Source: Saccharina japonica
Taxonomy: Eukaryota > Sar > Phaeophyceae > Laminariales > Laminariaceae
DNA length: 64,000 nt
NCBI GenBank assembly: GCA_008828725.1
Contig: MEHQ01002045.1
Coordinates: forward strand, 100,149-164,148
Direction: 5' to 3'
Shown here in pieces: positions 1 to 11,710 of this stretch (its first letter is position 1; each line of letters begins with the position of its first letter). The position numbers and the translations under genes were made by a program. The notes under the pieces are model-generated. The model made no database searches, was not told the origin of the DNA, and worked only from the letters and a program-made list of their open reading frames with translations.

Positions 1-750
1 GATTGCCACTCGAACTGGTACTGGTACTGCTGCTGTACCTGGCACAGCTGGCACACTGGCACAGCAACCGATGGCATGACGGGGAGTCGGAACCTTCGCA
101 GCAATCTCTATAAATGACCGGAAATGTACGGATCCTTTACACATAAATAGGAATATCAAAACGGTCCTTACATTTCCGGACACATCGGTATGATACTCCT
201 GTGCTCTGTTTTTGCTGTTCAGCCGCAACACGAGCAACATACAGCAACTTGGACACTTGATTCCACTTTCTAGGTGATTTCGATTTCCTCCATGAAAGGG
301 CGCCGAGAAACCCGACGGCCGAGAGAGAGCCTACACGCCTACAGACGTATACAGTCCTGAACACCTTGGGGTCCGTGCCTCAAACATCGGCCAGCCGTTT
401 GGGCCAGCTCGACTTGAAGTCGGCTTGGGTTCAACTTCAGATCAAAATCGTCTCTCATCACCAGCCTGACGGATATTCGAGCGTCGTACACTTTGAAACG
501 CACCTCGTCATTATGCCAAGGACGCTTCCCGAGATCGATCAGCGCTTCAGGGGTGTTGTCGGTAGGATGTACTCTGATCGCGGATGTAGGGTCGCGGGTT
601 GAAGCCTGGGGTTGAGGAGTGAAGAGCTGGTGTTCTCGTATTTTCGTTTGTTCGAGGTTCGAGTTTTGAGTTTTGAGTTTTTCAACAGGGTTTCCAACTT
701 GAAATTATGCGGTACCTATACAGGGGTGCGTGTCGACTGATCTCAGCGGA
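1..750. other. No gene recognised
   Basis: Only short ORFs without motifs. Ends where the large inverted repeat begins. Confidence 0.4.
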
Positions 751-754
751 GAAC

Positions 755-1465
755 TGCGCACGAGCCCACCTGTGTTGCAGTGCCCACCAAAAAAACACGA
801 TTTTATCAAATCTCTTGACAAAGAGACACTGGAACCACGTCTACCCCTGTTGTTTTTCCTGTTGGACTTTTGGTAATTCTGCCCTAGCTCTGAACTTTTC
901 CATTAATACAAAACTTGGCAGGGCAGATATAAGCTCCTTGGTACACTCCCGTCAGTGTGCCAAAGCGGCAGCCGATTGCGTGGCCTCCTTCGATGCGGAC
1001 CTCGTCGTTGAAGTTTGAAAATGTGGTTCCAGCTGCTTGAATATGCGGTTTCTCGTACTGTATTCAAGTATTTTTTTTCCTGCTGTAAAATGAGCACGAG
1101 GTACTTTTCGAAAAAAAAAATCTGCTGTAGAACGAGCACGAGCACGGCAGGGGAAAAAATACTTGGCTACACAAGGCTATAGTACTGGAATCCATAAATT
1201 CAAGCGCGTGGAACCACATTTTCAATTTTCAGCGACGAGGTCCGCATCGAAGGAGGGCGCGGAAACTGCAGACAATATGGCACACTCACGGGAGTGCACC
1301 AAGGAGCTCATATCTGCCTTGCCAAATATTGGATTAATGGGAAAGTTCGGAGCTAGAGCAGAACTACGGAATGTCCTACAGGAAAAAAAAAGGGGCAGGT
1401 ATGGTTCCAGGGTCTCTGTGTCAAGAGTTTTTTTTTGGTTTTGTGGGCACTGCAACACAGGTGAG
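755..1465. repeat. Large inverted repeat upstream of the thioredoxin start
   Basis: Arms of about 270-290 bp (roughly 755-1045 and 1185-1465) are reverse complements with scattered mismatches and small indels, separated by about 140 bp. Each arm carries the same exon-like sequence, in opposite directions. The repeat ends about 65 bp before the ATG at 1529, so it may overlap the promoter or 5' UTR. Confidence 0.8.
1233..1398 (+). other. Exon-like sequence of unknown function, present in both arms
   Basis: Between an acceptor (TTTTCAG before 1233) and a possible donor (GGCAG, then GTATGG) there is an open stretch of about 55 residues containing ASKEGAETADNMAHSREC and KELISALP. The left arm of the inverted repeat encodes a recognisably similar peptide on the minus strand with a stop and without the acceptor AG. 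Similar reading after divergence suggests descent from a real exon. I do not recognise the family. Confidence 0.3.
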
Positions 1466-1528
1466 CCACCACAAGCACAAGCTCTGCTGTCTGTGTGCTA
1501 GCTTGCTGTTCCCAACGCGTGAAACACA

Positions 1529-4500
1529 ATGAGGAACTTCGTAGGATTTTCTCTGCTGCTTGTGGTGAGCCTGCTCAAGAGAACGAGAGGGTTCGTCGTG
1601 CCGCCTGGTGTGGCAGCAACATCGAGGTGTGTGTTTTCAGAACCCCAAGAACACCACTATTTCCTCTTGGCCTTTGATCCCCGTGTACGAACGAGTACGT
1701 TGCGATACCAAAAGCCACACCATGTCAGAGGTGCCTCCAGGTGCCTGCGATGCCCACCTCATATCATAACGGTATTGTTGACCACACTCACTCGATTTCA
1801 GGTCCAGGGGTCGGCGAACTGCCCGCTGGCGGTGTCGCACCAGCAGTGTTCTGTCTATATTTGGACACTCCCAACACAGAACACACGGAATCGCTGTAAA
1901 CGTTGTGAGCCAAGCACATGGCCATATACCATCGCATGGACAACTCGTTCCTTTTTTGTCATATAAAATACATGGAGTCAGCATGCCAGCATGGCCATTG
2001 CATGGACAGCGCACTTGTGTCGCAGGTCGTGGAGTCAGCAGCGAAACCCACTTCAAGCCAAAGCGGAACGAGTGAACGAGTGAACGAGTACGAGCACACT
2101 TTCGTGTGGTATGGTAGTATGTACTCCGGCGACACTTGCGCGTAGGGAGGTGACCGAAGCCTATATAACGGGTTACAACGGGTCTGACAGCTGACAGCTG
2201 CCTGCCTGCCCTTTGCACGCCGAAACAGAGCGTACAGCAGACGGCAGGATACTATGCAAGGCACCTTACATGCGAATGATATGATATTCTACTACTATTG
2301 ATACTGCGAACCACTACTACTCTAAAGAAGCCCGAGTTGGGTTAGTGGACAACAATAAATCCGGGAGGCGTACTATCTGTACAGTGTGTGTGGTATGGAG
2401 AATGTGGAACTCACCCTTACCCTTTCCCAAACAAGAAGCCCAGCCTCGGCCAGTACTCGTCAGTACAGTACAGTATTTTGATAGCACGGGACACAAAACG
2501 CGTAATAATAAAACGAGCCCTATACTCGTAAGAAAAGCAGGCTGATATTGACAGGAAAATAAGAAATACCAGAGTCGTTATACTGAAATAGTGTAGAACG
2601 CACTCATTTCCAAATGAGAAATCCAGCCTGGACCAGCTCTTCTGTTTCTTATTAAGTGTCCGGTTTTCTAGTTTCTTGCGTACAAGTATGATACAGAGTA
2701 CGTGGCTGAACCGGTACATCATACATACACCAGCAGTTATCATGCTATCGTGAGTACGCCGACGGCCGGTGTGTTTTGCGTGCCCACGGTACCATAGCGT
2801 ACGAGCGCCTTGACGAGTATATACCAGTACGAGGTACATGCCTGTAGTGACCTTATTTCCGTCAATGCGTACGTATACAGCTCGCATACCGCAGTACTGT
2901 TCTGTGGTGAGTGCACCGGTTTAACAGTGATCTTGCGAAGTCGATAAAGGCGCTCTTATTTACCTGGTACAGATCACCTTATCACTTGTTAAGAACGCAT
3001 GAGAGCTACAGTAGTATGATAGATGTAAAACGCTCTTGAGCCGGGAAAATCGAGCGAAACGCAATCAATCGTTCATCACTACGCGTACTACGTACAGGAC
3101 TAGGACTAGGACTAGGACTCGCTCGTACCTGGTACTGCTGTACGAACAAGTCGAAAGTTGGTTGAGATGGCTTTCGATGCCCCGGAGAGGCATGCACACA
3201 TGATGGAAGAACACATCTCAATATTTTAGTCGGCATGGTTTACTTGTATGGAGGCGTTCCAAACCGCGGCTTCAGGACATCACCAAGAAAAATGCTCTTC
3301 TCAGTTTTTTTTTTGGTGACAGGTCTGTTTGACCGACCTTATCTCCCGAATTATCTTATATATATACTGCCTGTAGATCTAGACATATATTACACCGGTG
3401 CACCCACTGCTGTATACGAAGCATAGTATACACTGCAGTAGCTCTGATCCATGGCGCTCCATTAGCCCAGAGCGTATAGTTGCCCCAGGGGAATTTTTTC
3501 TGAAGCCTACCCCCAGAATGTTCGCGCAGCTGTATTGCACGTGGTGCAGGCGTTGTACGCGAACCTTTATAGAACGTTTTTTTGGCCGACCCGTCGCTTT
3601 TATCTGAAAACCCTTTTGTGTCGGTCTATAACATACTACTGTGCTGTACCTAATACTGCTGTCTGCAGGCTCCATCTCTGAGACTCGTGGTATAGACTTC
3701 AGTAGTAGGTCTATTGTATTATATGCAATGCTCCACTGCGAAAAACAGGTCTACTGTGACCACAGTGTGTCGTTGCTCTCATGCCGTGGAGCCCTCCTTC
3801 GTTCTAAAACTATACTGTTAATAGTATATACTTTTGATACGTGCACGAGTGCAGTCCATATTCGTTATTGAATCCTCTACAACGTAGACTATCCTGTTGG
3901 TGGGCAGAAAGCTTCAGTTGGTTGGAGCGAAAACATTCTGGGAACTTTCTGGGAAGTTGCCTCTGGCTGTTGTCAATATCCATTGGCGTGCGTTTTATGC
4001 AGGGCCTATACATAGGAAGACGTGACTTGGTTAGTCTGTATTACCCTGTTGGGCTTCGCTGGCTTGAGGCCCGTCACTTTCTTTCATCTCTCCCTTTTAG
4101 CTCACATCACTTATTTTTGCCACTTCCTCCTCGTTTGGGGGCACGCAACTCTTTTTGATTGGTAATTTTTTTCATCCTATCGTGCTGAAGCTCAGACAGA
4201 GCCTTGGTCACCTCAGGTCTCTAGCACAGGGCCTACGAACAGTCTTGGCATTCCGAGTACGAGCTACCGAACGCTCACCCCCTACTTGCTTCGGCGTATT
4301 TTCCGCGATTAACTATTATTACGGGGGACCATAGTAAACACTAGTAAATAGGACCAACTTGGTAAAAACAGGTAAATATATAGGTTTTTGTGTGTACCGT
4401 AGGTCCTATTTACTACATTAGCCCACCCCGTAATACGAGTGCATGCTACCTGGTTCATGTTACATATAATTTCCGTGGACTGTTATATAAGTCAACTGCC

Positions 4501-7500
4501 GTAGGAGTAATATTACTGTAGTACGGCAGTCGTGGCACCTTATTATAGCGCTCTGAACTCACGGTACCAGTGCAACTTTTTTTTCTTCGGTTTTCAGACT
4601 CCTCTTCGTGTTACACTCAGCTAGCAAAGATGAGTTTCGACGAAATCTCCGATCTCACAGCTGTTTTTTTAAAAAATATTTTTAATATACTTGTACGCCG
4701 TTGTGTATGCTACCATACGCTGCTATGACACATTCACCGTTGGTGCTGTCATACAAGGGTCGGGAGGTTGCTACGAGCGCGCCCGCCTCTACGTGGTCAC
4801 CCTTTGCGCGTACCCTGCACGGGGGTTTCGAGCAGCCGATAGACAGCAGTGCCGCCTCTCGAATTGTATCCTCGAACGCCGTTTCGCTGTTCGCTACTCG
4901 CTATGATACAAGGAGCACTTGGCGTCCTGTATATCTTGCACTCATACCTTGAACACTTTAGCGTTCTGTACCTTGCGCTGGCTGGCAGATCACCGATTAC
5001 GTCTTCCTGCGGTGTTTTCCCACGTTAGGCATCAGGTCACTATTCGCTTTTCGCTGTGATACCGTAAGCGTGTATCTTACCAATATCTTAAACTAACCAA
5101 CGTGACACCCGCTTCGTTTTCCCTTGGTTTTTTCCTACGGTATGTTTCCTGCGGTATTTTCCCTCCGGTATTTCCTTGCCGTAATTTTCCCGCGGCATTT
5201 TTTCCACAGTAGGCATGCGGGCGGAGGTTTTGACCACAGCGATGAGAAGCGACCGAGAGTGACACAGGCGAGGCCGGCCACGGCAGCCACCAGGCTGCAC
5301 GCCAAGGCAACGTACAAAAACTTCGAGGATATGCTTGAAAAAGAACCCGGGGCCCTGCTCGTCGATTTCTACGCCACGTGAGTGCTTCCTTCTTGACTAC
5401 TGTACTGTAGTATTGAAAATGTTGATTTGCCATGTCTCGTCGCGCCTTACAATGGGCTATTCACGGTGTATAGCAGTGATTGCCTTGCTCCAACTGCTGC
5501 TGGGTACTGCAAGTATTTATCTGTTTCTGGGAAGGGTGTGTGTGTTTCCTCGGCTTGACGTTTGTTTGGACATCGACGGGCGTAGCTGCATCTGTAGAGC
5601 TTTCTCCTGCTAAAAAAGAGCCGTCCTGGACTCAGCGGTTGGAGGATATGTATACGTTGATAAACCGTACAGCAGTTATGCGGTTTTGCTGCTGCTGGGT
5701 GTTGAGCACGATGTTTGTCAACAACAGGTCGAGAGCAATACCGCATCGAGAGTGAACGGTTGTTTTGCGGAGAAACTTTGGTTTGCACCCGGTCAAAACA
5801 TGCAAGAGGCATGCAGTCTTAATTGCTGCACGCTCTAACTAGGGCAGATCATGGTCTCGATCCCTGTCACCTCCTATTAATATTAATAAGACGAAGACGT
5901 TCAGTCCAGGCACAAATCTACCGTGTTGTGTGAGCGTTAAATGGCGTTTGAATTATTTGTGTGTTAATATCTCCATGTTGGTCGCCCAGATATGATCCTT
6001 GTGGGTCAGACGAGGACAGCATTACCCCAGACCGCTGAAGAGTGCTGCTCGTATATAGTTATTCGGGTTATTATGCTATTGCATGGCTGTGCTTCGCCAA
6101 CTCTAGTCGTACGGGTGTCGGCACACCTCTAGATTACATACCCGGTACCAGTTTTGTATGTATTTTGTTCCCTTTCCTTTTTCTTTCCGGTGGGCGTTAA
6201 TGCGTTCGTACACTATTCATACCCTGTGATATTCGTGGTCACATCAACTACAGCAGTGGCACAAGGAGAAGTAATACTATTATTTACCGCCTCGAACGAG
6301 TTAGTTGGAGGATAATTGCCCTATAAATTGCACGCATGGGACAGACCAACGATCCCCACTTGGACTAATGATCTAGATATGTCAGAGCATAATTATTCCT
6401 GATCTGTATGATCTGTATTATCTCTACGATCTAGCTCACGTTGCCGGGTGCGAGCCGTAAAATCTGCATGATCTACAGTAGGACATGTTTCCTGTGTTGG
6501 ATCTGTAATATACAGATCCTGCACAATTTATATATATCCTAACGGCAGGTTAAGATCCAGATGATCTATTAATAGATCTTAATCTTGATGGTGACGTATC
6601 TGATGTGTGGAAGGTGGAATCTGCATCTGCTTGTGAACGAAATGCGAGTCATGACCGAAACTGAAACGTCTCGCATTATGTGTAGTCGAGCCGTCTATGC
6701 AAGGCATGCAACTAATCATATACCTGGTACTTCTTACCCTGGTAAAATACAGTAAGGCAAATATGAAATATTGTTTGTCCCGCGTGTGCTTCCAGTGTTA
6801 CGAGGAGGGAATTGTATAAGACGCCATGAACCCTTTCCTATTCCTCACCCCAACCCCTGGCCGACTCATATGAGTATGAACGTTGTCCGGGAAATCTCCG
6901 CGAAAAAAACAATTTTGAAGAAAACGCCGACTACAATATATTGTATTTTGTACCTGGTACCTGGTACATACCTGGGATATACCAGGGCATGTTGTACTAG
7001 GGTATGCACTGTTTTGGCAATGTTCGTGCTTGACGTTTTACGTGCTCTGGGTATAGTACGAATGCAGACTATTGAGCTATTCAGTGCCCGTTCGTGGTGT
7101 GGTGCGTACGTCTTAACGCCCTGCTACCCCGCGCGCGATAGCATCATTGGCGAGCCATGTCATCCCTCATTTTGCTGCTCTATGCTTATCTATGTACGTG
7201 AAAACGTTTAGTGTGGCGACAGTGCATGTCTTCACTTTATAAGTGAGTATCCTGCACATGAATATTCCGGGCCGTGTTGAATTCCTGTCCACGTCCAGCC
7301 TCCTGGTGTACAAGGTAGTACAGGACACGTAGTACACGGTAGTATCAGATAGAGTCAGAATGGCAGCACAAACGGCAGCAGAAACTTGAGTCGTTTTTCC
7401 TGATGTTCCCCCCTACTTCTGTAGCATTAAAAAAATCGAAGAGCAGTTCCTGAAGAGAATCGTGGTGGAGATCGCGCGCTCGTTTTGTAGCGCTGCTTCT

Positions 7501-9162
7501 TGTCTGCCCCACCTTGCCGCAATTTCCCGCGATCTTTCAAGAACCTTATGTATATTTGTCGCTTCCGAAATGCCGTCGCTCTTACCCCCGCCTGCTGAAT
7601 GAAGGTGGTGCGGCCCGTGTAAAATGATGGCGGAAACGCTCTCGGAGGTGGGACCTAAGATGAAGGACGAGCTCAAGATTTTCAAGGTATCATTGTAGAA
7701 GATTCGCAGACTGACATCGAAGAAACGCTAAGCCGGCCTTCTTGACCAATTTGCTTCTGCACAACATACCCCGACACTAATTCCAAGTAGTTTGTCCCCT
7801 AAAACGTGGGTGCAGGCAGCAGTTCCAAAGGGGATAAAAAGCGCCCTACACATGTACTTTTTTTTTTTTTTTTTCCCATCCCGTTTATTATCTTCGCCCT
7901 TCTATTATCTCTCCCTCTTTAGTCGTGACTCAGATCCGGGGTCACTAAGTAGGCTCTTCTTCCCCCTCCCCACTACGGTATGGCAGGATTTATTCCTACT
8001 TGCCTTTGTAATCTCTGAATCTTGTGATGTGCGCAGTCCTGTGAAAGGCCACCGCAGCGAAGGCTGTTTTCTCGGCTACATTGTTATGGTGTTGCTGTGT
8101 GCCAGGAGTGCCAGGTGTACGGTACGCTAGTGGTCCCACCATAGTGCGAATCGCCCGCTATAATAGTGCCTGTGAAATCGCTTGCCACACGTGGGAGTAT
8201 CCCGTGTGTCAGTGTGCAGAGCAGTGCCATTGCCGGTATAGTGCCGGTATTGTAGGCGGTTGCTTGCATACCGGCACTATAGAGGAAAAGCTTTTCTGTA
8301 ACTAGATTTCTTACGGGAAACGCGTCGACTGTATTCGCCGCTTTTGCGCGGACACAAAATGTGGAGCCTTTCACATGTCAAGTCAGATAATCAGATCAAA
8401 TCAAATCAGGTCAGATCCGATCCGATCAGATCAGATCAGATCAGACCAGATCAGATCAGATCAGATCATATCAGGTTCCCTTTTCATGATCTCCATCTTT
8501 CGGGTCAGATCTATCCCTGATTTGTACATACGGTTTGCATGATCTAGATGAGGTTTGCCGGGTGGAATCTGTATAGTCCCATCTCCTAATGGCAAACATA
8601 TGATGTAGATTCCGGTCTGTATAGATGATCTACAGCAGGTCGTTGTCTGTCAGATGTGTGTACCGGTACGCGTTTGACATGATTGACATGCTTGATATGA
8701 CATCGGGTTGTGCAAAGGCTGTTTTCGCGATTTTTGCTAACCCCTTAAGAAATGGTCCCACGAATTTGGGGACAAACTACTTGGAATTAGTGTGGGACAT
8801 ATTTTTCAGTTCTGAATGGCTTTTCCAATCTCACGTCACGGTCGCACTCCAACTCGCAGATCGACTCAGACAAGTACCCGGCTCTGATGACCAAGTTCGC
8901 CGTGAGCGGATTGCCAACGTTGATCCTATTCAAAGACGGGAAGGAGTTGGAGCGGATAGAAGGCTTTTTGCCCGCGGAACCCCTCATGGAGCAAGTAAAG
9001 TACTGGCTGGCCGGAGCAGAGACGAGGGATGGAGACCAAGCGTCTCAGGGTGACGCGTGCGCCCCTCCCCCTCCAGCGCAAGACGCGTGCGCTCCTCCAC
9101 CGGCGCAAGACGCGTGCTCGCCCCCTCCGCGAGACGCGTGTGCTCCTCCACCCCAAGCTTGA
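1529..9162 (+). CDS. Plastid thioredoxin, y-type-like, four exons
   Basis: Exons 1529-1626, 5240-5377, 7605-7686 and 8860-9162 join in one frame (phases 2, 2, 0) and give 206 residues. Residues 1-20 form a signal peptide (hydrophobic FSLLLVVSLL), followed by RGFVVPPG, which resembles the motif at the start of transit peptides in algae with complex plastids. Residues about 57-165 are a thioredoxin fold: DFYAT-WCGPCKMM carries the active-site CGPC (its first exon boundary falls between T and W), SGLPTLILFKDG carries the cis-proline, and EGFLPAEPLMEQV is the last helix. The wording around the active site resembles plant chloroplast Trx y, a reductant for plastid peroxiredoxins. After the fold comes an unusual tail of four DAC(A/S)PPP repeats with one Cys each. 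Exon 1 lies 3.6 kb upstream and is linked only by phase and by the expected targeting peptide, so it is the least certain part. The acceptor at 5239 has an in-frame alternative at 5209. Confidence 0.82.
1627..5239 (+). other. Thioredoxin intron 1, no other gene seen
   Basis: This 3.6-kb stretch begins GTGTGT and ends in a C/T-rich tract and CACAG. Apart from one TIR element (4319-4433) and a short GGACTA hexamer run near 3100, I see no coding signal. The ORFs here lack family motifs and have no counterpart elsewhere in the window. Confidence 0.45.
4319..4433. mobile_element. Short TIR element (MITE), copy 1
   Basis: The ends are TTACGGGGGACC and, on the right, CCCCGTAA. Internal inverted segments match around AGTAAATAGGACC / GGTCCTATTTACT. 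It is about 115 bp with no coding capacity and is flanked by TA/TTA. The same family occurs at 28442-28546, so this is a dispersed non-autonomous element rather than a chance palindrome. Confidence 0.6.
5378..7604 (+). other. Thioredoxin intron 2, no other gene seen
   Basis: The intron begins GTGAGT and ends GAATGAAG. Its middle (about 6380-6600) is rich in GATC-containing words such as GATCTG and contains a CACGTTGCCGGGTGCGAGCC segment that recurs near 48590. No coding exon is recognisable. Confidence 0.5.
7858..8010 (-). mobile_element. tRNA-derived SINE, 5' truncated copy
   Basis: On the minus strand this is the body and tail of the SINE family described at 36434: GACCCCGGATCTGAGT, then AATAAACGGGATGGG and a homopolymeric tail (poly-T on +). 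The tRNA-like head is missing, as in an incompletely reverse-transcribed copy. Confidence 0.65.
8385..8475. repeat. ATCAG pentanucleotide microsatellite
   Basis: About 90 bp of imperfect GATCA/ATCAG repeats inside thioredoxin intron 3. Confidence 0.85.
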
Positions 9163-10430
9163 GGGGGTCCTCTCTTTGGGCAGTGGGAAAGGTCAAGCTG
9201 GAAAGCTCCGCAGTGGCTCGTTGGGGTGTGGGCTGACTTCCTGAAAGCTTATTAACGGCTTATGAAGCATTCATAGGGTATTCGTAGCGAACTACTGTAA
9301 TAGGAAACTGACCTTATTGGCCGAAAATTATGAACCTGCCGAGAAAATATGTCATCTAACGGTCTCCAGTAGTTTGACCCGTGAAGGCATATTTTTACTT
9401 ATATACTACAGATGTGTTGATATGGGAAGCTGCTTGACGGCTGTCCTTGAAGAGGTAAGGGTGCCGTCAGCAGACATGTATCGTACCTATGGGTGCATGT
9501 TGTAATGATGTATGCTTGGTGTTAGTTCCGATGTATTGTCCAATCAACATCATCGTCATAATCGCACGTAGGAAATGCAACTTCGGAGTTCCAAGACAGG
9601 CGTGAAGTGTGTCGTGATGAGTTCACAACGTTCTTGTTTCACAGCGTGAGACTCGCGGTCAGCCCGCTTACCTCTGTCCTGTAGACTAACCATTAACACC
9701 AGAGCAACCGCTTTAAGGGAAATCGCGGCACCGGCATGGCGAGAGAGAGAAAAACGAACGATGAACCCTGTTTGTTTCATTGCGCGAACTCAAAACAAGA
9801 CGCAGGCAACAACTCACGATGTACACTACACACTCTCATTGGTTCAAGAAATGTGGGAAGACAAACACAAACACGATAGATAAACCCCGACATGGATATT
9901 ATGATTGATGTTAACGCTAGCTTGGCGTTGACGGTCTTCGCTGTCTCGAGTGTGATCAACTCCGTTCTTCACAAGCGAATGAGCTCAAACTGTAAACTCA
10001 CGTACTTATTCTCTAATCGCCAGACTGGAGTCTAATCGTTGGAAAATAATATCATGATGACAGAAGATCAAGTGAAAGAGTGACCACAGAAAACACACCC
10101 CGGGGTGCCCCCCTGTCCGCTCGGCTCTCAGAGGCCGGTCTGGGCGTACAACAGCAGCGCCGCGACATATTTCACATGCCTCGACAGCCTAGCCTAGCAC
10201 ACGCCATCGGCCTCAGTCGAGCTTCGGCCTGAGAGGTGGAGGGTGGGCGACACGCTAGGATATCCCATCGGGCTCCCTACTGAGAACATCACTCCGTTTT
10301 TGGTTACCTGTGTGTGCTTCTGCGAGTCCACCTATCTAGCCGGGTGCGCAGTTATTATGCTGGCCCCGGGCTCCTGCCGAGTTCAGGGGTATAGATGTGG
10401 AGGTGTGGGTGACCGTTTCTTGGCGTGCCT
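8470..10430. repeat. Segmental duplication, thioredoxin 3' unit, copy 1
   Basis: The end of thioredoxin intron 3, the last exon and the following ~1.3 kb are repeated in the same orientation at about 61740-63830. Shared landmarks include the DACAPPP-coding repeats, the GGGAAGCTGCTTGACGGCTG segment and TAACGCTAG...GCGTTGACG. Part of the distal segment also occurs at 36240-36440 and 36940-37040. In this copy it ends at a SINE inserted at 10440. Confidence 0.85.
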
Positions 10431-10439
10431 CGTGGACTC

Positions 10440-10776
10440 TTTTTTTTTTTTGTCCATCCCATTTATTATCTTCGCCCTTCCTTTCTCTCTCCTTCCTAGT
10501 CGTAACTCAGATCCAGGGTCACAAAGTAGGCTCTTCTCCTTCCTCCCCCACTACGGTTCTTACCTTGCATTTTTATCGCGAGAAGATTTCGGCACTTTCT
10601 TCCCTCGTCGACTTGCGTCGGATTCCGCCTACCCACGCCACGAAGGTGCTCTCAGCAATTGGTTCCTTTTTATTTTTTCAAATAAAGTCGAAATTTATCA
10701 CCACGGTGGGATTCGAACTTGGGTACCAGTGATAGTAGTCTTTGAAGCTGACCACTACTCTACCGGGGCGACCGGC
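10440..10776 (-). mobile_element. tRNA-derived SINE, near full length
   Basis: Read on the minus strand it begins with a tRNA-like head (GGTCGCCCCGGTAGAGTAG, then B-box-like AGTTCGAATCCCA), continues through the shared body and ends in AATAAATGGGATGGAC plus poly-A. It interrupts the duplicated unit at a position where the copy near 63830 has no insertion, so it arrived after the duplication. Confidence 0.8.
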
Positions 10777-10779
10777 TTT

Positions 10780-11700
10780 GCGAATGGATAATTCTGCATA
10801 AATCCTTGCTTTAATCGAGACTGGAGACAAGCAATCAAAGTATACTCATTCGATTGCGATACTAACACAATGGTATGCACTGGTAATAACGTGTATGCTA
10901 GAATTGGACTCGAGGGTCTAGAAAGTCGAACCCACATCTGCCCAAAGTAGAACTTAAGTTTCGCCACAGAAAGGCTGTCTTCGTCGCTAATAGCCGACAG
11001 TGGCAGCCGCATGGGTACGTGTGTGTATGTATACCCTGAATGAAGCACTTCTTACTCTGCCAGCCACGGCGGCTACACCTCCGGTAGGTTCTGTTTCGTG
11101 GGAACGGCGTGCCTGAGAGTACCTACCTACGATACACTGTATAGGCAGTCTATGCTTACAGTACCGTTCCTCCTCGCGTGTCCTCTCCACACTTGATACG
11201 AGAAAACAATATTTCTCAAATGTGCAAGAGAAACAGATGAATGCATCCTCGCTACATTTTTTTGTTTTGTTTTTTTGTCCTCCTGCGAATGGGTGAAAAC
11301 AAAGCTTAAGCTCACCACACTTCCAGATATATCTGCGTCGTGTGTCGATTGAACTCGGCTGTAGTCAATAACGGTAGTGCTGTGACATGCATCGTATAGC
11401 AGCGTCAGTACGCCGACCCGCCCCGATCCTCCGGCTGGAGTATCAGATGCGGTGGAGATGGCCACCCGGAGAGAGAAGCTCTCCGGGGTAGCATGAGACT
11501 TACGCGAAGCTCACCCACGAACAAAAACCCAGGCTACGCCGCCTACCTGCCGTGCCCCCCACACGGCTAGCGTAAACTCGTTACCGGAAACCCCCCCGTC
11601 AGGACCATTCGGGACCCCTCAGAATGAGCACTGTCCCGGTGGCCCCGGTGCATTCCGCACCACAAACGTACATAGACGTCGAAAATAATAAATGGGCTCT
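10780..11700. repeat. Duplicated intergenic segment downstream of kinase A
   Basis: This stretch matches about 37080-37860 downstream of kinase B (landmarks: ACACCTCCGGTAGGTTC, GAGAGAGAAGCTCTCCGGG, AGGACCATTCGGGACCCCTC). No gene is recognised in it. It likely contains the 3' UTR of kinase A. Confidence 0.7.
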
Positions 11701-11710
11701 AAGGACTTTA

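Larger units (their letters stand above)
7687..8859 (+). other. Thioredoxin intron 3 with SINE fragment and GATCA microsatellite
   Basis: Between donor GTATCA and acceptor CTCGCAG lie a truncated reverse-oriented SINE (7858-8010) and an irregular ATCAG pentamer tract (about 8385-8475). The segment from about 8470 onward is also present at 61740-62229, upstream of the thioredoxin pseudogene exon. Confidence 0.6.

Noticed and set aside
1637-2218. 193-residue minus-strand reading frame
   Set aside because: No family motif, no splice partner and no counterpart in duplicated copies. It lies in a likely intron.
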